A stretch of 64,000 nucleotides of DNA from AWTP1-18 sp036504515 (GCA_036504515.1 DASXVA010000007.1:372001-436000), one strand, 5' to 3'. Counted from the stretch's first letter, positions 44,555 to 56,010 are shown. A program made the numbers and translations. Notes: a model not told the origin generated them from the sequence alone.

Positions 44555-45082
44555 TCAGTGAGGGGCTTTGGTCGACATGACCAGGGTGCTGGTCACGACC
44601 TTGTCGGTCCAGGCCAGGGCCAGGGCCGAAATGAGAAAAGTAACGTGAATGACAACGCGCCAGAGTATGGTGCGATCTTCCATTTGTCCGGCGTTGATGA
44701 AGGTCCGCAGCAGATCGATGGAGGAAATCCCGATCAGGGCCATGGCCAGCTTGACCTTGAGTACTCCCGCATTGACGTGGGACAACCATTCCGGCTGGTC
44801 CTCGTGGCTATCCAGATCCAGGCGGGAAACAAAGGTTTCGTAGCCGCCGATGATGACCATTACCAGCAGATTGGCGATCATCACCACGTCAATCAGCCCC
44901 AGTACGATGAGCATGATGTCCGCTTCGCCCAAACTGCCGGCAGAGAGCACCAGATGAGCAAGTTCGTGCATGAACTGATAGACGTAAACGCCCTGGGCCA
45001 CAATCAGGCCAAGATAAAGGGGCGCCTGGAGCCAGCGGCTCCAGAAGATGAAGGACTCCATCGCCTTCACGGGTTTATTCAT
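44555..45082 (-). CDS. YqhA/UPF0114-family membrane protein
   Basis: A 175-residue protein with three or four transmembrane segments: WLQAPLYLGLIVAQGVYVYQF, DIMLIVLGLIDVVMIANLLVMVIIGGYETFVSRLD, and ILWRVVIHVTFLISALALAW. The segments plus VKLAMALIGISSIDLLRTFI are characteristic of the UPF0114 (YqhA) family, whose function is unknown. It is upstream of fumA by 31 bp on the same strand and probably forms an operon with it. Confidence 0.88.
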   Translation of the reverse strand: MNKPVKAMESFIFWSRWLQAPLYLGLIVAQGVYVYQFMHELAHLVLSAGSLGEADIMLIVLGLIDVVMIANLLVMVIIGGYETFVSRLDLDSHEDQPEWLSHVNAGVLKVKLAMALIGISSIDLLRTFINAGQMEDRTILWRVVIHVTFLISALALAWTDKVVTSTLVMSTKAPH

Positions 45083-45349
45083 GGAAACTCCAAAAAAAGG
45101 CCCGGCAAACCGGTAACGGCTTGTTGCACTGCGGGGCAGGAATGGGGCGGAATTTTACACGCTCAAGCTTGAGCCCCGGGGAATAGCCCGTTTGATCAAA
45201 CTTAAAATCTTTTCATGTAAGAGGTACGTAAGGCTATTTCGATTAAATCTAAAGCAATTCATGGCTTGGGTTGCTAATATCCCTATCAGCACCGTGCCAT
45301 GTATGCAGTGCAGTCAAAGTATTCATACTAGAAACAGGAGGAGTAGAGC
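45083..45349. other. 267-bp divergent gap between the YqhA-like gene and acs
   Basis: It contains a perfect 12-bp palindrome GTTTGATCAAAC (45190-45201), AT-rich stretches at 45200-45280, and a very strong ribosome site (AGGAGGAG) before acs. No convincing promoter pair was found. Confidence 0.5.
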
Positions 45350-47332
45350 ATGACCACCGAATCCCAATCCCCGGAAACCCGCACCTACTATCCCGCTCCC
45401 GAACTGGTGAGCAAGGCGGCAGTGTCCGGTATGGCCGCCTACGAGGCCCTGTGCAAAGAGGCCGAAACCGATTACGAAGGCTACTGGGGTCGTCTTGCCA
45501 AAGAACACCTGGCCTGGAAGCAGCCCTTCACCAAGGTGCTGGATGAGTCCGAGTCCCCCTTCTTCAAGTGGTTCGCCGACGGCAAGCTGAACGTTTCCTA
45601 CAACTGTCTTGAAAAGAATATCGAAGCCGGTCTGGGCGACAAGGTTGCGATCATTTTCGAAGCCGACGACGGCGCTGTGACCAAAGTTACCTACAAGGAA
45701 CTGCTGGTTCGCGTTAACAAGTTTGCCAATGCCCTGCGTGCGCAAGGCATCAAGAAGGGCGACCGTGTCCTGATCTACATCGCCATGTCCATCGAAGGCA
45801 TCGTGGCCATGCAGGCTTGCGCCCGTATCGGCGCTACCCACTCCGTGGTGTTCGGCGGCTTCTCTTCCAAGTCCCTGGAAGAGCGCATCCTCGACGCCGG
45901 CGCCGTGGCCGTGATTACTGCCGACGGCCAGTGCCGTGGCGGCAAGGCGCTGCCCCTCAAGCCTGCTGTCGACGAAGGTATTGCCCTGGCTGGCGCTGCC
46001 TGCCCGGTGAAGACCGTGATCGTGGTCAAGCGTACCGGTGGCGAATGCAACATGGTTGCTGGCCGCGACGTGTGGTGGCATGACATCACCGACGGTCAAT
46101 CCGAGCAGTGCGAACCGGAATGGGTTGATTCCGAACATCCCCTGTTCCTACTCTACACCTCCGGTTCTACCGGCAAGCCCAAGGGCGTGCAACACAGCTC
46201 CGGCGGCTACCTGCTGCATGCCGTGCTGACCATGAAGTGGACCTTCGATATCAAGCCCAGCGACGTGTTCTGGTGTACCGCCGACATCGGCTGGGTCACC
46301 GGTCACACCTACATCACCTACGGCCCTCTGGCTTGCGGCGCCACGGAAATCGTTTTCGAGTCCGTGCCCACCTATCCCGATGCCGGCCGTTTCTGGAAGA
46401 TGATCGAAGCCCACAAGGTCACCGTGTTCTACACCGCACCGACCGCGATTCGCTCCCTGATCAAGGCTGCCGAAACCACCGCCAGCGTGCATCCGAAGAA
46501 CTACGACCTGACCAGCCTGCGCATCCTCGGTTCCGTTGGCGAGCCGATCAATCCTGCGGCCTGGACCTGGTATTACAACAACATCGGCGGCGGCAAGTGC
46601 CCCATCGTTGATACCTTCTGGCAGACCGAAACCGGCGGCCACATGATCACCCCGCTGCCCGGCGTGACGCCGCTGATTCCCGGTTCTTGCACCCTGCCTT
46701 TCCCCGGCATCCAGGCCGCCATCGTGGACGAAACCGGCCACGACGTACCCTGGGGCCAAGGTGGCATCCTGGTGGTGAAGCGCCCCTGGCCTTCCATGAT
46801 CCGCAACATCTGGGGCGACCCCGAGCGGTTCAAGAAGTCCTACTACCCCGCCGACTTCCAGGGTAAGTACTACCTGGCTGGCGACGGCGCCATCCGCGAC
46901 AAGGACACCGGCTACTTCACCATCACCGGCCGTATCGATGATGTGCTGAACGTTTCCGGCCACCGTATGGGCACCATGGAAATCGAATCCGCTCTGGTGG
47001 CCAACCCCTTGGTGGCAGAAGCCGCTGTGGTGGGCCGTCCCGACGATCTGACCGGCGAAGCCATCGTCGCCTTTGTGGTGCTCAAGGGCTCCCGCCCCGA
47101 AGGCGATGCCGCAAAGAAGATGATCAAAGAGCTGCAGGATTGGGTGGGCAAGGAAATCGGTCCCATCGCCAAGCCCAAGGACATCCGCTTCGGTGAAAAT
47201 CTGCCCAAGACCCGTTCTGGCAAGATCATGCGTCGTCTGCTGCGTTCCCTGGCCAAGGGCGACGAAATCACCCAGGACACATCCACACTGGAAAACCCTG
47301 CCATCCTGGAGCAACTCAAGCAGTCTGCTTGA
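45350..47332 (+). CDS. acs: Acetyl-CoA synthetase
   Basis: A 660-residue AMP-forming ligase converting acetate, ATP and CoA to acetyl-CoA. The P-loop-like motif LYTSGSTGKPKGVQHSSGG, DIGWVTGHTYITYGPL, FWQTETGGHMITP, and the C-terminal PKTRSGKIMRRLLR, whose Lys is the conserved acetylation site, are all present. Length is normal. AGGAGGAG precedes the ATG by six bases, predicting high translation. It stands alone, with its own terminator. Confidence 0.96.
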   Translation: MTTESQSPETRTYYPAPELVSKAAVSGMAAYEALCKEAETDYEGYWGRLAKEHLAWKQPFTKVLDESESPFFKWFADGKLNVSYNCLEKNIEAGLGDKVAIIFEADDGAVTKVTYKELLVRVNKFANALRAQGIKKGDRVLIYIAMSIEGIVAMQACARIGATHSVVFGGFSSKSLEERILDAGAVAVITADGQCRGGKALPLKPAVDEGIALAGAACPVKTVIVVKRTGGECNMVAGRDVWWHDITDGQSEQCEPEWVDSEHPLFLLYTSGSTGKPKGVQHSSGGYLLHAVLTMKWTFDIKPSDVFWCTADIGWVTGHTYITYGPLACGATEIVFESVPTYPDAGRFWKMIEAHKVTVFYTAPTAIRSLIKAAETTASVHPKNYDLTSLRILGSVGEPINPAAWTWYYNNIGGGKCPIVDTFWQTETGGHMITPLPGVTPLIPGSCTLPFPGIQAAIVDETGHDVPWGQGGILVVKRPWPSMIRNIWGDPERFKKSYYPADFQGKYYLAGDGAIRDKDTGYFTITGRIDDVLNVSGHRMGTMEIESALVANPLVAEAAVVGRPDDLTGEAIVAFVVLKGSRPEGDAAKKMIKELQDWVGKEIGPIAKPKDIRFGENLPKTRSGKIMRRLLRSLAKGDEITQDTSTLENPAILEQLKQSA

Positions 47333-47362
47333 GTCTTTCAGGTAGTCAGTAGTAACGAGGTT

Positions 47363-47388
47363 AGGGGCACTGCGGTGCCCCTTTTTTT
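47363..47388 (+). terminator. Intrinsic terminator of acs
   Basis: Stem AGGGGCAC / GTGCCCCT with a TGCG tetraloop, followed by a run of T, about 30 bp after the acs stop. Confidence 0.92.
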
Positions 47389-47427
47389 ATGGGTATTTCC
47401 GCTGCCTGTTGCGGCTAAACTCGCAGC

Positions 47428-48639
47428 ATGAGCGAACTTTCTGAAGATATTCCCCGCGCCCTGGCTCTGAACAAGCAGCCCCTGAGCGCATGTTTCGACA
47501 AGGCACAAGCGGCTACGTTGGCAGCACAGCGTCCCAATCTAATGGCCGACAGCCGGGTATTTCTGGCCCAGACCTGGTACCAGGCCATGGCTTCCGCCAT
47601 TGCCGCGATTGAACGGGTTGTGGCTAATCCCGCCTGGCAACAGCAGGTACTGGCCAATGCCGGTGATGTCGCCCGTCACCCCAGCGAAGTCAAAGGAGTT
47701 TTCTTCGGCTACGACTTCCATATTACGGAGCAGGGGCCGAAGCTGATCGAGATCAACACCAATGCTGGCGGCGCTTTCATCAATACGAAGCTGCTCCGTT
47801 TTCAGCAGCCGCAATCCGGTCTTGCCGATGCGGATCAGATTGAGCAGGACTTCATCGCCATGTTCCGCCGCGAGTGGCAACTGGCTGGAAAATCCGCACC
47901 CTTGCAGCGGGTCGCCATCGTTGATGAAACCCCCGAAGCCCAATACCTGAGCCCGGATTTCGAGTACTGCCGCAACTTGCTGGAACAGGCCGGTATCGCC
48001 GCCGTCATCTGTGGGCCGGAAGCTTTGGCCCATGTCGACGGGCGTTTATGCCATGAAGGCAAACCGGTGGATCTGGTCTATAACCGGCTCACGGATTTTT
48101 CCCTGGAGCAGCCGGCGCACCTGCCTCTGCGTCAGGCCTGGCTGGCGGATGATGTGGTGCTGACTCCCCATCCTCGCGCCCATGCCTTGTTCGCCGATAA
48201 ATACAATCTTGTTCTCCTTTCCGATCAAGGGTGGCTGCGGTCCATCGATGTCGCGGAGGCGGACATCGCCCTGATTGCGGCGGCGCTGCCAGTGACGGAA
48301 CAGGTGCACAGCGACCAAGGCGAAGCCCTTTGGGCGAGGCGTAAGGGCCTGTTCTTCAAGCCCGCCAGCGGCTATGGCGGCAAGGCGGTTTATCGTGGCA
48401 TGAATGTGACCAAGGGCGTCTTTGCCGACATCCTCGCCGGCAACTACGTGGCCCAGGAACTGGCTCCACCACCACTTCGCACCGTGCTGGTGGACAATGC
48501 TCTTGTGGACCTGAAATACGACCTGCGCTGCTATGTCTACGATGGCCGCATCCAGTTGATGGCCGCCCGCCTCTGGCAGGGACAAACCACCAATTTTCGT
48601 ACGCCCGGCGGCGGTTTTGCGCCGGTAGTGATTGTCTGA
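47428..48639 (+). CDS. ATP-grasp-like protein of unknown substrate
   Basis: A 403-residue soluble protein. An early segment (VFFGYDFHITEQGPKLIEINTNAGGAFIN) looks like the metal/ATP-binding 'E-I-N-x-N' part of ATP-grasp ligases. The segment GLFFKPASGYGGKAVYRGMNVTKG later on resembles the ATP-grasp glycine-rich loop with Lys. VALVDLKYDLRCYVYDG ends the fold. The reversed order suggests a circularly permuted ATP-grasp (glutathione-synthase-like) enzyme. I do not recognise the family or product. It is 16 bp upstream of moeA and probably cotranscribed with the molybdopterin genes; a link to that pathway is positional only. Confidence 0.65.
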   Translation: MSELSEDIPRALALNKQPLSACFDKAQAATLAAQRPNLMADSRVFLAQTWYQAMASAIAAIERVVANPAWQQQVLANAGDVARHPSEVKGVFFGYDFHITEQGPKLIEINTNAGGAFINTKLLRFQQPQSGLADADQIEQDFIAMFRREWQLAGKSAPLQRVAIVDETPEAQYLSPDFEYCRNLLEQAGIAAVICGPEALAHVDGRLCHEGKPVDLVYNRLTDFSLEQPAHLPLRQAWLADDVVLTPHPRAHALFADKYNLVLLSDQGWLRSIDVAEADIALIAAALPVTEQVHSDQGEALWARRKGLFFKPASGYGGKAVYRGMNVTKGVFADILAGNYVAQELAPPPLRTVLVDNALVDLKYDLRCYVYDGRIQLMAARLWQGQTTNFRTPGGGFAPVVIV

Positions 48640-48655
48640 ATTCGATTGAACCACC

Positions 48656-49873
48656 ATGACCAAGCTCAGTTTTGATGAAGCCCTGACCCAGTTGCTGACA
48701 GCGGCAATCCCCCTTGCCGAAACGGAAATCTTGCCCCTGGAAAATTCCCTTGGCCGTGTGCTGGCCCAGGGGCAAGTGTCCTCTCTCAATGTTCCTCCCC
48801 ACGACAACAGCGCCATGGATGGCTATGCCCTGCGTTGTGCCGACGTCACGGCTGAGGGCGTTGAACTCCCCATCAGTCAGCGCATTGCTGCCGGCAGCGT
48901 GGGCCATACCCTGGCCGCTGGAACCGCTGCCCGCATCTTCACCGGTGCCCCGGTACCGGCGGGAGCGGATGCGGTCGTGATGCAGGAACGCTGTGAACAT
49001 CGGGACAGCGTGGTCGTCATCAACCATGTACCGCGTCCTGGCGAAAATATCCGACGCAGCGGTGAAGACATCGCCCAGGGGGCAGAAATCCTGTCCGCCG
49101 GCTCCTCCCTGTCGCCCCAAGCCTTGGGGCTGCTGGCCTCGGTCGGCATTGCCCAGATTCCCGTTTTGCGGCGTCTGCGCGTAGCCCTTTTTTCTACCGG
49201 CGACGAGCTGGTCAGTCCGGGGCAGCCTTTGCCCCCCGGTGCGATCTACAACTCCAACCGCTATTTGCTGCGGGGCCTGCTGGAACGCTTGGGTTGCGAA
49301 GTCCGCGACCTCGGCATCGTCGCCGACACCCTGGAAGCCACCCGGGCTGCCCTGCGTCAGGCTGCCGAGGGGAGCGACCTGATCCTCACCTCCGGCGGTG
49401 TTTCCGTGGGAGAAGAAGACCACGTCAAACCCGCCGTGGAGGCCGAAGGCAAGCTTACCCTTTGGTCCATTGCCATCAAGCCCGGCAAACCCCTTGCCTT
49501 TGGCCATATCCGGCGCCAGGACGGAAGCAGTCAGGCGGACTTCATCGGCGTTCCCGGCAATCCGGTGGCTGCCTTTGTCACCTTCCTGTTGCTGGTTCGT
49601 CCCTTCATTCGCGCCCGGCAGGGGCTAGAGGCCAAATGCCCTACGCCCTTGTTGCTGCCGGCAGCCTTTGACTGGAAAAAGGCTGATCCCCGGCGGAACT
49701 TCCTGCGGGTTCAGCGCGATGCCGATGGCCGTGTATCCCTGTTCGCCAATCAGGGCTCCGGCGTGTTGACCTCAACCCTCTGGGCTGATGGACTGGTGGA
49801 TCTGGCGCCGGGGCAGCTTGTTGCTGCCGGTGATCTGGTGCCTTACTTGCCCTTCAGCGGATTGCTGGACTGA
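48656..49873 (+). CDS. moeA: Molybdopterin molybdenumtransferase MoeA
   Basis: A 405-residue enzyme inserting molybdate into adenylylated molybdopterin. The start SFDEALTQLLTAAIPLAETEILPLENSLGRVLAQ, then PPHDNSAMDGYALR, RIFTGAPVPAGADAVVMQE, RPGENIRRSGEDI, STGDELV and TSGGVSVGEEDHVKPAV are family hallmarks. It precedes moaD by 5 bp, giving a moeA-moaD-moaE operon needed for molybdoenzymes such as nitrate reductase or formate dehydrogenase. Confidence 0.96.
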   Translation: MTKLSFDEALTQLLTAAIPLAETEILPLENSLGRVLAQGQVSSLNVPPHDNSAMDGYALRCADVTAEGVELPISQRIAAGSVGHTLAAGTAARIFTGAPVPAGADAVVMQERCEHRDSVVVINHVPRPGENIRRSGEDIAQGAEILSAGSSLSPQALGLLASVGIAQIPVLRRLRVALFSTGDELVSPGQPLPPGAIYNSNRYLLRGLLERLGCEVRDLGIVADTLEATRAALRQAAEGSDLILTSGGVSVGEEDHVKPAVEAEGKLTLWSIAIKPGKPLAFGHIRRQDGSSQADFIGVPGNPVAAFVTFLLLVRPFIRARQGLEAKCPTPLLLPAAFDWKKADPRRNFLRVQRDADGRVSLFANQGSGVLTSTLWADGLVDLAPGQLVAAGDLVPYLPFSGLLD

Positions 49874-49878
49874 ACGCC

Positions 49879-50133
49879 ATGAGTATTCGCATTCTTTACT
49901 TTGCCGCCCTGCGGGAAGCCCTCGGCCAATCGGAAGAAAGTTTTGATTTACCGGCAGAGGCCATCAGTCTTGGTCAGCTACGGCAGACCCTGGCCGCCCG
50001 GGATGGGAACTGGCAAACCTTGAACACCATGAAAAACCTCAAGGCCGCCATCAATCAGACCATGGCGGGTGCCGAGGTGCTGTTACAGGATGGTGACGAA
50101 GTGGCGTTCTTTCCCCCGGTGACCGGAGGCTGA
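49879..50133 (+). CDS. moaD: Molybdopterin synthase small subunit MoaD
   Basis: An 84-residue ubiquitin-like sulfur carrier ending in the required Gly-Gly (FFPPVTGG), whose C-terminus is converted to a thiocarboxylate that donates sulfur to molybdopterin. MSIRILYFAALREALGQSEE is the usual start. It lies two bases before moaE, its partner. Confidence 0.95.
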   Translation: MSIRILYFAALREALGQSEESFDLPAEAISLGQLRQTLAARDGNWQTLNTMKNLKAAINQTMAGAEVLLQDGDEVAFFPPVTGG

Positions 50134-50135
50134 TT

Positions 50136-50591
50136 ATGGTCGAGGTAACGGTACAGGAAGCCGATTTCGATACGGGCGCAGAGTTGGCCCGGTTGGCAAA
50201 GGCTGCCGATTGCGGTGCCGTGGCCAGCTTTATCGGCCATGTGCGTCAGGGCGGGGAAGGGGTGCAGGCCATGACCCTGGAGCACTATCCCGCCATGACG
50301 GAAAAATCCATTGTCGACATCATCGCCAAGGCCCGCCAGCGCTGGCCCTTGATGGCCGTCCGGGTGATCCACCGGATAGGGCGGCTATTGCCCGGCGAAC
50401 AGATCGTGCTGGTGGCAGTGGCCGCCAGCCATCGCGGCGAAGCCTTTGCCGCCTGCGAATACATCATGGACTGGCTGAAAACCCGGGCACCCTTTTGGAA
50501 AAAGGAAGAAACCGCAGAAGGCAGTCGCTGGGTGGATGCCAGGGAAAGCGACGATGTTGCTGCAGCCCGCTGGGGCAGCGAAGTGTCCTGA
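50136..50591 (+). CDS. moaE: Molybdopterin synthase catalytic subunit MoaE
   Basis: A 151-residue catalytic subunit adding two sulfurs to precursor Z (cPMP). AVASFIGHVRQGG, LEHYPAMTEKSI, HRIGRLLPGEQIVLVAVAASHRGEAFAACEYIMDWLKTRAPFWKKE contain the conserved Arg/Lys active-site residues, including the KTRAPFWKKE loop. It ends the molybdopterin operon before a bidirectional terminator. Confidence 0.96.
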   Translation: MVEVTVQEADFDTGAELARLAKAADCGAVASFIGHVRQGGEGVQAMTLEHYPAMTEKSIVDIIAKARQRWPLMAVRVIHRIGRLLPGEQIVLVAVAASHRGEAFAACEYIMDWLKTRAPFWKKEETAEGSRWVDARESDDVAAARWGSEVS

Positions 50592-50621
50592 CTTAAAAAC
50601 TCGGTCATTCAGTAGTAATAA

Positions 50622-50647
50622 AAAAAGCGGGCCGAGGCCCGCTTTTT
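50622..50647. terminator. Bidirectional intrinsic terminator between moaE and the phasin gene
   Basis: Stem AAAAAGCGGGCC / GGCCCGCTTTTT with a very short loop; A-run on the left and T-run on the right serve convergent transcripts. Confidence 0.9.
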
Positions 50648-50666
50648 ACTGAACGAATCGCAAGTG

Positions 50667-51167
50667 TTATTTCTTTTTGCCAGTCGTCTTTTGTGCAGCT
50701 TCAAAGTTGGCAGTCGTGGCCTGAACGATCTGGTCAAAAGCCTTGTTGGCATTGCTGATGGCCATTTGGACGGATTCCAGAATTTGCGAATTACCGCCGG
50801 GCAGGTTCTGGATGAAACCCTGGAACACAGAGGTCATTTCCTGATTGCCGGAAGCCAATTGCTCGGTCAGCATGCGCGAAAACTCAACCCGTGCTTCATT
50901 GCCAAGGGACGCCATGCGGCTGGCTGTATCAATGAGCTTTTGTGACACATCCTGAGCATAGCGAGCACGCAGGGTAAATACCTCCTGGGGGTCCTTGGCA
51001 GACGCCTGGGCGCGGGCATTTTCGATGCTCTCGCCGAGCATGGACTGAGCCAGCTCTGTCTGCAGGGCCATGATGCGCTGGGCATTGTCTACAGACAGTT
51101 GTGCCAAACGCATTGCAGCTTCAAGGTTGCGACGTTGAATCTCACTGAGTTGTTCGTTATTAGCCAT
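50667..51167 (-). CDS. Phasin-family polyhydroxyalkanoate granule protein
   Basis: 166 residues from MANNEQLSEIQRRNLEAAMRLAQ; the start at 51167 has GGAGGAG 8 bases upstream, so upstream in-frame starts to 51275 are rejected. It is almost entirely amphipathic helix, with ASRMASLGNEARVEFSRMLTEQLASG and a Lys-rich end (TTGKKK), matching phasin_2 proteins that coat PHA granules. No PHA synthase is in the window, so granule association is inferred from the family. Confidence 0.85.
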   Translation of the reverse strand: MANNEQLSEIQRRNLEAAMRLAQLSVDNAQRIMALQTELAQSMLGESIENARAQASAKDPQEVFTLRARYAQDVSQKLIDTASRMASLGNEARVEFSRMLTEQLASGNQEMTSVFQGFIQNLPGGNSQILESVQMAISNANKAFDQIVQATTANFEAAQKTTGKKK

Positions 51168-51499
51168 GGGCATCTCCTCCTCGTGTGAATGAACACTTCC
51201 AATGTAGCACGTGGGGAGAAATGCGTTGTGACTTGTATCAATCTGCTTGGCATGGGGATTCTTGATACTGATCATGGAAGGGATAGTGAGCCGTTTTCCC
51301 GGGGCAAAGATGATTCAAAATGGTGCGTAATGATGATGGTGCGATAGGACTATCGACAGGGAATTGTCAGCCATAGCAGGGGGCTTCTCCCTGAGTATTC
51401 GCTGTCATCTGGGTTGAGGCAAAGCCGCAATTTTTCGATGGGGTATTGAAATCTTGGTGCTATCCCCCATCTCCTGAACATCTCATTAGGAGTTCATCC
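51168..51499. other. 332-bp gap between the phasin gene and clpB
   Basis: It holds the divergent promoters. The clpB side has a heat-shock-type promoter (separate entry). No convincing coding sequence or repeat is seen in the rest; the phasin promoter could not be assigned. Confidence 0.5.
51446..51472 (+). promoter_or_regulatory. Sigma-32 (RpoH)-type promoter of clpB
   Basis: TTGAAA at 51446-51451, a 13-bp spacer, and CCCCATCT at 51465-51472 fit the E. coli sigma-32 pattern (CTTGAAA, CCCCAT-nT). The start site would be near 51479, only about 20 bp before the clpB ATG, leaving room for the AGGAG ribosome site. Confidence 0.72.
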
Positions 51500-54088
<2,589 letters not shown>

Positions 54089-54116
54089 GAAAACCTATCT
54101 ATCAGTAGTTCAATGG

Positions 54117-54154
54117 AAAGGACTGGGGTGGTGACACCTCGGTCCTTTTTATTT
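54117..54154 (+). terminator. clpB terminator; left copy of a 38-bp inverted pair
   Basis: Stem of about 14 bp with two G-T wobbles (AAAGGACTGGGGTG / CACCTCGGTCCTTT), loop GTGA, then TTTTTATTT. The reverse complement of 54767-54804 matches it at 34 of 38 positions. Confidence 0.88.
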
Positions 54155-54345
54155 CAACTTATCAAAACCTGTCGAGAGATCAGAAATATCTGAGATTTAG
54201 GGGGGGGAGGTGTGGAAATGACATTTGACTTGAATGATGGGCTGCATTAGGAGAGAATTCATGCGAATGTCAGAGGGAGATGTACTTGTAAATGCACAAG
54301 TACGGATTTCATTTTCTTTATGCTCGCTACTTACAGGAAATTATC

Positions 54346-54720
54346 GTGGCAGAAATTACGCAAGAAACTATTGAAGAAATTGAAAACGAATACGCTAAGT
54401 GGGCTGAATTTTTAAATGTTGGTGTCGGCCTCTTGTCATTCAGCCTCGGAATCTCTTGTATCGGTACTCCTAGGCCTGACATAACGGCGGATCTTTCTCT
54501 TTTTTTTATGCTCTTATTCATGATGTATGGGCAAAAGCATTTCCCCAAAAGATTACGTGAGCTTAGAAGGGCTTCGTTGGTCGGGGTGGATGAAATATTG
54601 CTTCTTGGCATCGAGCGGAAGTATTTTGGAATCCGAGGTCTCTGTAGAAACTTCCCGGTATTTCTTGCGGGATGGTTATTTCTAGGCAGCGTTGCAATCT
54701 ATGGTGCTTTCTTTAAGTGA
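54346..54720 (+). CDS. Small two-segment membrane protein of unknown function
   Basis: About 124 residues from a GTG at 54346 (AGGA upstream); the ATG at 54292 would add 18 residues. Two hydrophobic segments are clear: FLNVGVGLLSFSLGISCIG and FFMLLFMMYG / FLAGWLFLGSVAIYGAFF towards the C-terminus. An acidic N-terminal helix (ITQETIEEIENEYAKWAE) precedes them, with a basic loop (KRLRELRRASL) between. No family is recognised. The base composition is visibly more AT-rich than the neighbours and codon use differs, suggesting acquisition. It is flanked by two near-identical inverted terminator sequences. Confidence 0.6.
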   Translation: MAEITQETIEEIENEYAKWAEFLNVGVGLLSFSLGISCIGTPRPDITADLSLFFMLLFMMYGQKHFPKRLRELRRASLVGVDEILLLGIERKYFGIRGLCRNFPVFLAGWLFLGSVAIYGAFFK

Positions 54721-54766
54721 AATAATTGAGGGCAGACCACGATCGAATTCTCAGATGGTGGAAATC

Positions 54767-54804
54767 AAATAAAAAGGGCCGGGGTGTCACCACCCCGGCC
54801 CTTT
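54767..54804 (-). terminator. Terminator of the livK-type gene; right copy of the 38-bp inverted pair
   Basis: Read on the minus strand: an 11-bp perfect stem (GGGCCGGGGTG / CACCCCGGCCC), loop GTGA on that strand, then TTTTTATTT. It differs from the clpB terminator at four positions, all converting G-T wobbles or A-T pairs to G-C. Confidence 0.88.
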
Positions 54805-54822
54805 CGTTTGGTTTTATCGGTT

Positions 54823-55971
54823 TTACTTCCCGTTGTACAGCCCGAATTTCCCACCCTGCACCAGATAGATAAACGGCTTCTGGTCGGCATCCCATCCACC
54901 AGGTTTGCCGGTTTTGGTCTGGGCAGAGCGGAACTTGAAGGGGCCGGTGGCGCCGGTGATGTTCACCTTGGGCAGGGCGTTTTTCAAGGCTTCCCGGTCG
55001 GTGGTGATGTCGCCCGTCAGCTTGATGTCCTTCAGGGCGGCAGCGGCAATGTTGAGGGCGTCGTAGGCCTGCGCGGCGAACTGGTTGGGTTCCAAGTTGT
55101 ACTTCTTCTGGTAGGCCGCGATGAAGCTCTTGTTGGCGGGTGCCGGATTGGTGTTGGCCCAGGGGCTGCCGACAAAGGTGCCTTCGCCAGCCAGCTTGGA
55201 AATTTCAAACAGCTTGGGTGAGTTGAAACCGTTGCCGCCGATGAAGGGCACCTTGAGGCCCAGGCCCCGGGCTTGCAACATGATGTTGGCGGCTTCTTCA
55301 GCCAGGCAAGAACAAACCACGGCGTCGGGATTGGTGCCCTTGATCTTGGTCAGTTGCGCCTTGAAATCCACGTCGCCCTTGACGTAGGTTTCAGTGGTTG
55401 TGACGGGCAGCTTCTGCTCTTCCAGGGCTTTCTTGAAAGCGTCGTAGCCGCTCTTGGTGAAGGCGTCGTCGTTGCCGTAGATCACCGCCACGTTCTTTAG
55501 CTTGTAGTGCTTGACGGCGGAGGCAACGGTCACCGGCAGCACGTCGGATTCCATCACCGAGTTGCGGAAGATGTAGGGGCCGATGTCGGTAATGCCGTTG
55601 GCGGTGTTGGAGGTGCCGAAGGCCACCACCTTGGCGCCGTTGGCTACAGGGCCGGCGGCGAACATGGAATTGGACAGGGTGGGGCCGAAGATCATCAGCA
55701 CCTTGTCCTGGAAGATCAGTTTCTTGAAGACGTTGATGGCTTCTTCCTTCTTGCCCTGTTCGTCCTCGATCACCAGCAAAATCTTGTTGCCGTTGATGCC
55801 GCCCTTGGCGTTGATTTCATCGGCGGCTAACTGGAAGCCGTTGCGGATCGGCACGCCGTACTGGGCGCCGCCGCCAGTCAAGGCTTCGGCGATGCCGATC
55901 TTGAGGTCGGCAGCCTGGGCCGTCGCAGCGAACAGGCAGGAAAGCAGCAGGGCGGAGCGGAGGATTCTCAT
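54823..55971 (-). CDS. Branched-chain-amino-acid-type ABC transporter periplasmic binding protein
   Basis: A 382-residue LivK/periplasmic binding protein of type I fold. Signal peptide MRILRSALLLSCLFAATAQA then ADLKIGIAEALTGGGAQYGV. Ligand-binding-type segments DEINAKGGINGNKILLVIEDEQGKKEEAINVFKKLI and IFGPTLSNSMFAAGPVANGAKVVAFGTSN are characteristic. The transporter permease and ATPase genes (livHMGF) are not adjacent, so it may serve a distant ABC system or bind other ligands (urea, amides, aromatic acids are also carried by this family). Preceded by a C-rich inverted repeat. Confidence 0.9.
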   Translation of the reverse strand: MRILRSALLLSCLFAATAQAADLKIGIAEALTGGGAQYGVPIRNGFQLAADEINAKGGINGNKILLVIEDEQGKKEEAINVFKKLIFQDKVLMIFGPTLSNSMFAAGPVANGAKVVAFGTSNTANGITDIGPYIFRNSVMESDVLPVTVASAVKHYKLKNVAVIYGNDDAFTKSGYDAFKKALEEQKLPVTTTETYVKGDVDFKAQLTKIKGTNPDAVVCSCLAEEAANIMLQARGLGLKVPFIGGNGFNSPKLFEISKLAGEGTFVGSPWANTNPAPANKSFIAAYQKKYNLEPNQFAAQAYDALNIAAAALKDIKLTGDITTDREALKNALPKVNITGATGPFKFRSAQTKTGKPGGWDADQKPFIYLVQGGKFGLYNGK

Positions 55972-56010
55972 GGGGTCTCCTTAGAAACAGTGGCAAACAT
56001 GAATTGAAAA

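Noticed and set aside
45190..45201. GTTTGATCAAAC as an FNR box upstream of acs
   Set aside because: The half-sites are contiguous, whereas FNR needs a four-base spacer between TTGAT and ATCAA.
45260..45280. Sigma-54-like sequence (TGGCTTGGGTTGCT) upstream of acs
   Set aside because: The GG and GC doublets are two bases closer than the strict -24/-12 spacing allows.
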